Shown here: positions 58,991 through 64,000 of the stretch, piece by piece
Numbering within the stretch: the stretch's first letter is position 1
Layout of the letters: each line of letters opens with the position of its first letter
DNA from: Prorocentrum cordatum
Lineage: Eukaryota; Sar; Dinophyceae; Prorocentrales; Prorocentraceae
DNA length: 64,000 nt
Reading direction: 5' to 3'
NCBI GenBank assembly: GCA_963575745.1
Contig: CAUYUJ010019609.1
Location: 17,501 to 81,500, forward strand
Program-made: the position numbers and the translations under genes
Notes under the pieces: generated by a model
Seen by the model: the letters and a program-made list of their open reading frames with translations, nothing else
The model's database searches: none
Told to the model about the DNA's origin: nothing

Positions 58991-61004
58991 TCTGTTTTTT
59001 TGGTTTCGTCTCGCGAGGCTGCGCGTGCGGTCAAGGCGCAAGCGGGGATGCTCAAGCTTTCCGCTTTTCGGTCTGCTCGTAACCTCGGGCACGATTCTTT
59101 TGCGGGTGGCACCGCCCACAGAGCCCAGGAGCGAAAAAGTCCCGGCAGGGTCCTGGGACGCCGTGGCAGGCTTCGTGCCCTGAAGCGGGCTGGGGGGTTG
59201 AAGGTCCGGGCTCTGTGGCGTACAGGTGTCATGCCGTCTGGAAGCCATGGAGCTGGGGTCATAGGCCTCACCGACTCTACGCTCATGAAGCTTCGTTCAT
59301 TTGCCGGTGAGCTTGTAGGGGCTCGTCAGGGTCTTGCGTCCCTTATGGTCTACACGTGCACACAGAAGGATCGGATGTACGATCCCACTTTTGATGCCAC
59401 CTGCCCGCTGCTAGCCCGTTATGCGGCGTGGCTGTGGGACGGCAGGACCTCCGCTTCGCAGCTCCGCGCGGCGTGGCAGGCCATTCGTGACAAGATCGGC
59501 CAGCAGGGATCCTGGCGGATGTGCTTTGGACCGATCTCTGCGGTGATCCTCACCCTACGCAGGATCGGTTGGGACATGGCGGCGCCCCACGTTCTGATCT
59601 CGGATCGTGGCGAAGCTGTGTCCATGTACGAGTTTTCACCGTCCGAGGTCCGAGCTCTGGTCCGAGACGGCGTCGAGCGCTGGCTCTGGAGAAGGGTCCC
59701 GTTTCACTGGCCTGAGGCTGCCGGAACCGAGGAGATTTGGATTCGAGCGATGCGCCTCGCGGCGTTGTCCCTCCCAACTAGTGCTCGCCAAGGGTCTGCT
59801 CGGGCCCTCCTGTCCGGGGGCCTTTGGCCCCCCGAGCGTAAATTCCAGGCCGGCCTCTGTGCGTCAGGTAAATGTGTTTTCTGTGGCGCACCGCGTGGTA
59901 CACTCGGCCACCAGCTGTACGATTGTCCTTCTGCGTTCGCCGCCGAGGAGGAGGAGGAGGAGGTGGAGGTTCAGTTTCCTTTTCCGGACGACGTGTGGCA
60001 GCAGCGGCAGGCTCTTCGGGAGCAAGGAATCTCTCCTCTGGGTGGGGCGGATTGGGATGTCGTTCCTCTCTTGTACGGCCTCCCTCAAATCCCGTTTAGG
60101 CTGCCGCCGCCGCTGTCCCACCTTCCCGTCCTGCTCTGGGGTCTCACGGAAGGCACCTGGGGCCCGCTCCTTTTCACCGACTGCAGTGGATTGGCCGGCG
60201 CGTGTCCCGAGGCGGCGAGGTGCGGCTGGAGTGTGGTTGAGATTACGGAGGATGGCTGGCCCCTCCGAGCGAAGTTCGGCGGACTGCCAGGACTGTTTCA
60301 AACAGTGCCTCGGGGCGAGCGGTGGGCTGGCCTTGAGGCGATGCGCGTGGGCCCTTCTGATCTCACGATCGTCAGCGATCACCTTAGTTTTGTCCGCGAG
60401 TGCCAGGGCTGGGACTCTAAGCTTGAGTGCGGCCTCGCGCGCCACGCTTCGATATGGCGGAAGATTTTTAGATTGTCTGAGCGGTCGGGTTCGCGGCCGT
60501 CGATGATCTGGACTCCCGCGCATCGGTCTTTGGAGCAGCTGGTCGACGAGGGAGCGTCGGCTGAGGAGATCCACCGTTTCATGGGAAATGCTTGGGCCGA
60601 TTTCTTCGCCAAACTCGGGGCTAAGGACGTCGCTGTTGCACAACTCGCGGTCGATGCCCTCCAGCGTTCGGTCAAAGAGTGCAAGTGTACATATGAGTTC
60701 TTGTCGAGGGCGGTGCAGTTGATTCGCGCTCGTCCTGAGGCTCAGGACTCTGGCCCTCCTTTGCCCAAGGAAGTGGCGGAGAGGCGCGATAAGCTCGTCA
60801 TTATCGCCCATGACCCTGTCCCCCTGGCACCTGGCTCGTCCGCGCTGCAGTGCAGGCGTTGTCTTGCCGTGGCTCGGACACCTGCCAGTGTTAAGACGCT
60901 TTTGAAGCCAGGGGCCAAATGTGAGCCGCCGCCCATGCTCCAGGCCCTCGCCCTGGCTGTTGAGCAGCTCGGGTGGCGTAGCCAAGGGGTGGGGAGGCTG
61001 CTGG

Positions 61005-61049
<45 letters not shown>

Positions 61050-61348
61050 GGCCGACGGGGCGGTGGAGAGTGGGATCCTCTTCGATTGCGACGGCCCTAA
61101 GGTCCAGCGTTCTGGGCCATTTTTGTTATGTTTTCGGTGTGGGGCTCGTGTGGCCATCGGGTCTCCCAAATTCGGTGCCCTTGGGGAGGTCTGCCCTTCG
61201 GGCCCCCCGAACCCCGCCCGGCGTAGAGCCAGGGACTGGCTCGCCGACGGGCGGCACCCTGCAACCGGGGCTAAGTTGTTGTTTCTGTTGGGTCTCTCGC
61301 GCGTGCGATGGCGGTCTGACCTCGCACGCGGCACGTCTTATGTTTTAA
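58991..61348 (+). pseudogene. LINE ORF2 part 3: RT thumb, CCHC finger and RNase H
   Basis: Same frame again, starting SVFLVSSREAARAV. A thumb and linker region of about 290 residues is followed by a zinc knuckle, C-x2-C-x8-H-x4-C (59873-59926), then a GAG-encoded Glu run (59947-59964). RNase H follows: FTDCSG with Asp at 60179, GLEAM with Glu at 60335, IVSDH with Asp at 60377, PAH with His at 60521 and NAWADFFA with Asp at 60599. Together they form the D-E-D-H-D set that removes RNA from the cDNA hybrid. A CxxC pair near 60849 and 13 CTG (Leu) codons at about 61009-61048 come next. Beyond the CTG run this frame (to 61348) reads as nonsense. The next frame (from about 61050) reads a plausible end with LLCFRCGA, so a frameshift lies in the run. 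Confidence 0.86.
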
Positions 61349-61419
61349 GTTGTGCCCTCCAGATTTCCTTGCTCTGGCGTGCTCGCGATTCGTTGCTTGT
61401 ACGTTCTATGCTGCGTCCT

Positions 61420-61423
61420 GCGT

Positions 61424-61459
<36 letters not shown>

Positions 61460-61600
61460 CCTNNNNNNNNNNNNNNNNNNNNNNNNNNNNNNNNNNNNNN
61501 NNNNNNNNNNNNNNNNNNNNNNNNNNNNNNNNNNNNNNNNNNNNNNNNNNNNNNNNNNNNNNTCCTCCTCCTCCTCCTCCTCCTCCTTCTCCTCCTGCGG
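61420..61600 (+). repeat. CTCCTG/CTC tract spanning an assembly gap
   Basis: TCCTGC units lead to CTC before 61463 and CTC continues from 61563 to about 61598. Exactly 100 N (61463-61562) fill the middle, a usual placeholder for a gap of unknown size, so the true length of the tract is not known. Confidence 0.95.
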
Positions 61601-62340
61601 ACCCCCAGCAAAGCAATGCCGTCTGCCAGCCAGACGTCCGCCGTGGCCAGGAAGTCGAAGTTCTTCGTGCAGCCCCACACCTGGATGCGCTTGTCGCCCG
61701 CTGCAGCCCCACTGTCGTACGCCAGGAACTCCTCGCCGTCCACCTGCTTGAGAGTGTCAGGGACGGTGAGCGCCTCCAGCGTGGAGTAGTCGAAATCCTG
61801 CGGCGCCTGCCCCCCGCTCTTCAGGCGCTTGTTCTGTTCTGACAACCGCGTCCTCCAGCAAGCCCGCTTCAGGTTGGTCGTGGTGGGCGTCGCGGCCAAC
61901 GATGCCTGCGGGACCCCCGCGAGCGCGGCCGAGGCCACGTTCGCGGCAGTGGCGTCGGGCTGTTGCGACGCAGCGGCCCTCGCCTTGGCACGGACTTGCT
62001 CCGCGACGGCCTTGTCCGGAGTGGGCAGGTGCGCATGCAGCGTCACTTGCTGGACGACGGTCCGGAGCCCCCCCATGCGGGTCTGCACCTGGCCGCCGCA
62101 CACCTGGGCACCTTTCTCGCAGCACCAGGTGCGGTTGCCATTCTTTGCGGTGTAGCGGAGGTTGTAGATGAATCCGTCGTGGATGAGCTTCTGACCGTTG
62201 CGCTTCGACAAGACGAACTGACAGGCGGACTCGGCGGGGCCCGGCGGTGCTGGCGCAGGCGGCGCGGGCGCCGGCGCCGGGGGCGCCGCCGCGGCCGCGG
62301 CGCGCCCGCGAGCCTGGGGTTGAGCCGCCTGCGCAGCCAT
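61600..62340 (-). CDS. FLYWCH zinc finger / MULE-type transposase, N-terminal fragment
   Basis: From ATG at 62340 about 247 residues are readable on the minus strand. After an Ala/Pro-rich leader (1-38) comes a FLYWCH-like finger (about 41-104): QKLIHDGFIYNLRY, TWCC (Trp72, Cys73), GAQVCGG (Cys81) and LHAHLP (His102, His104). FLYWCH fingers commonly precede Mutator-like (MULE) transposases. The rest fits that type: EEFLAYDSG, DKRIQVWGCTKNFDFLATADVWLADG, which corresponds to the segment just before the transposase core, where DGTF is usual. After DG the match ends (IALLGV) and the frame runs into the CTC tract and gap, so the catalytic domain is absent or beyond the gap. The frame is open upstream to 62607 with low-complexity sequence; I prefer 62340 because the Ala/Pro leader starts there. 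Probably a truncated transposon gene. Confidence 0.7.
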
Positions 62341-62770
62341 GACAAGCCCGCGTCGCGGACAGAAGGTCTGCAGGGAGATGGGCCAGCCCCGTGTGCCGCG
62401 CGAATCGATCAGGAATGGCTGCGGCAACGGTGGCCAGAGGGGTTCGGTCGACGATGAGATGGTGAAAGGAAGCGGCACGGGGAGCCTGGGCTGGCTTGCG
62501 CACGCCACGGAGGACGGAGAGGCGTACGATAACGACGGCAAGAAGGACGACGACGGCGCAGTACAGCCAGATGGCCCAAAACCACCGCCCATCTGGCTCG
62601 CCACCACCGCAGTACAGCCAGAGGGCAGCGCCAGCGACGGCGGCCAACCGCACCTCCACCACGACGGCGACCAGCAGCAGCACGACCCACCCAGCTAGGG
62701 CGACCGGCGGCAACAGCAGCAGCGATTCCTGGTCAAAATGGGCAGGCACTGCAGTCGGTGTTCGTCACCA
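62341..62770. other. Upstream flank of the transposase fragment
   Basis: GC-rich sequence with a short direct repeat GCAGTACAGCCAGA (about 62559 and 62610). A minus-strand frame over it is hydrophobic with three Leu/Val/Ala-rich segments that resemble membrane spans, but it contains the direct repeat and enters the transposase gene out of frame, so I do not call it. Confidence 0.35.
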
Positions 62771-62774
62771 TTCT

Positions 62775-62960
62775 TTCGAGGCCCCCGAAAATTTGGCCTG
62801 AGCTTCCTCCGAGGCCCCCCAAATGGGGTCCGAGCACATGGGGCCGGAAGAGAAGCGTCTAAGAAGCCCTCAAAGGCCCGTAAGAGGCCCAAGAAGGCCC
62901 CCAAGCACCAAGAGGCCTCCCGGAGGCCCCCGAGACGCTCCCAGGAGACTCCGAGAGTCC
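62775..62960 (+). repeat. CCAAGA-type minisatellite, short block
   Basis: CCCAAGAAGGCC, GAGGCCCCC and CCAAGAGGCC units, the family of the 43-50 kb array, again next to a hairpin module. Confidence 0.75.
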
Positions 62961-62974
62961 TCCTCTTCGTTTCT

Positions 62975-63070
62975 ACGTGTTCCCCGAAGGGCTTCCACAA
63001 CGGCTCGGGAAACGCATGGTCCAACAGCGTGGCCAACCTTTGCATCAACGGTTGGCCGCATAGGCGTATC
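62975..63070 (+). repeat. Three-hairpin module, 5' fragment
   Basis: CGTGTTCCCCGAAGGGCTTCC, then a decayed right arm CTCGGGAAACGC, then GTGGCCAACCTTTGC, GGCCGCATAGGCG. It matches the first 100 bp of the modules at 43966 and 48971; hairpins 2 and 3 are absent. Confidence 0.7.
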
Positions 63071-63299
63071 CTAAAAAGCACCCGCTGGGATCAAGGCTCG
63101 CTTCCAGCTGCCCGCTGGCGCCTGCAACGCATGCAGCAGCCCACGCAAAGTCTCTCAGGAAGTCATCCCAACTGGCAGCACCATAGTCCACGCAGCTCGC
63201 AACCGCCCCAATCTTGGCACCGCTGGAGCCCCCCGTTCCGCCGTCCTGCGCGCCGCTCTCGCGACCGCCGCTCTCGGGACTGGCGCCGCTGGGCCCGGG

Positions 63300-64000
63300 C
63301 GGGAGGGCCCGAACGGGCGGGGCGGCTCGGGTCGGGCGGGCGGGACATTCAAGTAGAATACATCATCGAGTTGGCACGCGAGTACCCTAACGGGCGGGAC
63401 GGGTCCGGCGGGCCGGCCGACCATAACGGGCGGACCCAAACGGGCGGGACGGGTCGGGTCGGGCGGGCGGAACATTCAAGTATAATGCATCATCGAGTTG
63501 GCACCGGGTACAATAAAGGCGGGTCGGGTCGGGTCGGGCGGACCCTAACGGGCGGGTCGGGACGGGCGGGCGGGACATTAAAGCATGGTTCGTGTACGCT
63601 TGACACGCGTGAACCCTAACGGGCGGGTCGGGTCGGGTCGGGCGGGCGGGCCCTAACGGGCGGGTCGGGTCGGGCCGGGCGGGCCCTAGCGGTCGGGTCG
63701 GGTCGGGCGGGCGGGCGGAAATGTTCTATCCATAAAGATGAACACGAGTGGCACGCGAGCGTACCCGAAAGGGCGGGAACGGGGTATTGGCGGGCGAGAC
63801 CCGTAACGGGCGGGACGGGTCGGGTCGGGGCCGGCGGACCCTAACGGGCGGGGACGGGGCGGGTCAGGCGGCCGGACATTAAAGACATGATGCAACCATT
63901 CGAGTTGGCACGCGAGTTAACAGAACGGGCGGGACGGGTCGGGCGGGCGGGCGGGCCCTAACGAGCGGGGCGAGTCGGGTCGGGTCGGGCGGACCCTAAC
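63300..64000 (+). repeat. GGGTC/GGGC satellite with CCCTAACGGGC units
   Basis: GGGTCGGGTCGGGC and CCCTAACGGGCGGG alternate. A spacer starting ACATTCAAGTATAATGCATC and containing GAGTTGGCACGCGAG recurs near 63347, 63471, 63575 (diverged), 63720 (diverged) and 63875, giving a period of about 105-155 bp. It runs off the right edge of the window. Before it (63071-63299) no gene is visible. Confidence 0.92.

Larger units (their letters stand above)
54722..61462 (+). mobile_element. LINE-type retrotransposon with RNase H, SL-capped at its 5' end, inactivated
   Basis: A non-LTR element in the order SL relic, 203-nt leader, ORF1 (zinc-finger and coiled-coil), ORF2 (AP-like endonuclease, reverse transcriptase, CCHC finger, RNase H), then a CTC/CTCCTG tail cut by an assembly gap. 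An endonuclease before the RT together with an RNase H after it resembles the I/R1-type LINE groups; the exact clade is not determined. No LTRs are seen. The 5' end at the SL suggests it was copied from a trans-spliced, full-length mRNA. Damage: ORF1 and ORF2 overlap in different frames (possibly natural), TGA at 58490, TAG at 58988, and a frame change at a CTG run near 61010-61050. Target-site duplications cannot be defined, because both flanks are CTC/CTCCTG microsatellite. The 3' end is not certain: the gap starts at 61463. Confidence 0.88.

Noticed and set aside
62409-62749. Hydrophobic minus-strand frame resembling a small membrane protein
   Set aside because: Part of the apparent repeat of hydrophobic segments comes from a DNA direct repeat, no start signal or neighbour supports it, and it continues out of frame into the FLYWCH gene.
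62727-62750. SL-like GTCAAAATGGGCA upstream of the FLYWCH fragment on the minus strand
   Set aside because: Only CAAAATGG is shared with the reverse complement of the leader; too short.

Overview
The window reads as nuclear DNA of a dinoflagellate. The clearest evidence is at 54722-54743: a 22-nt match, with one mismatch, to the dinoflagellate trans-spliced leader (SL), followed by a LINE-type retrotransposon whose first ATG lies 203 nt downstream. GC-rich coding sequence, very sparse genes and a mass of simple and higher-order repeats fit this. A Prorocentrum-like species is my guess from general familiarity, not something shown here. I see no bacterial operons, rRNA or convincing tRNA genes, and no CRISPR.

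Layout. 1-12 kb: triplet tracts (ACT, GGA/CTC, GAC, TCA) alternating with unassigned GC-rich sequence, one possible exon on the minus strand (1690-1940), and copies of two foldback (terminal-inverted-repeat) families. 12.7-16.5 kb: an ATACAT-type satellite, then a roughly 1.9-kb inverted repeat whose arms carry an irregular tandem array of a 27-bp unit. 16.7-20.4 kb: a CATA satellite and largely featureless sequence. 20.5-26.1 kb: a higher-order satellite with nine copies of a CG-only motif, two long GTC fields and an AT-rich palindrome. 26-42.9 kb: dispersed minisatellites (9-12 bp CCAAGA type, a 9-bp unit readable as Gly-X-Y, 43-bp, about 125-bp, 11-bp and 430-490-bp units). 43-50.1 kb: a long CCAAGAYGGCC array with a period of about 400 bp, interrupted by about 235-270-bp modules carrying three hairpins, plus a 1.35-kb CTACTCA satellite. 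50-54.6 kb: mostly unassigned.

The readable genes are all from mobile elements. 54722-61462 is one LINE: ORF1 (zinc-finger and coiled-coil protein), then an ORF2 polyprotein with AP-like endonuclease, reverse transcriptase, CCHC finger and RNase H. ORF2 stays in one frame for over 5 kb but is broken by TGA at 58490 and TAG at 58988, and shifts frame at a CTG run near 61010-61050, so this copy is dead. After a 100-N gap comes a minus-strand fragment of a FLYWCH/MULE-type transposase gene (61600-62340), then another minisatellite and hairpin-module fragment, and a GGGTC/GGGC-rich satellite that runs off the end of the window.

Nearly all long open frames elsewhere are artefacts of repeats with a period divisible by three and were left out. 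Boundaries given for satellites and spacers are approximate, read by eye.
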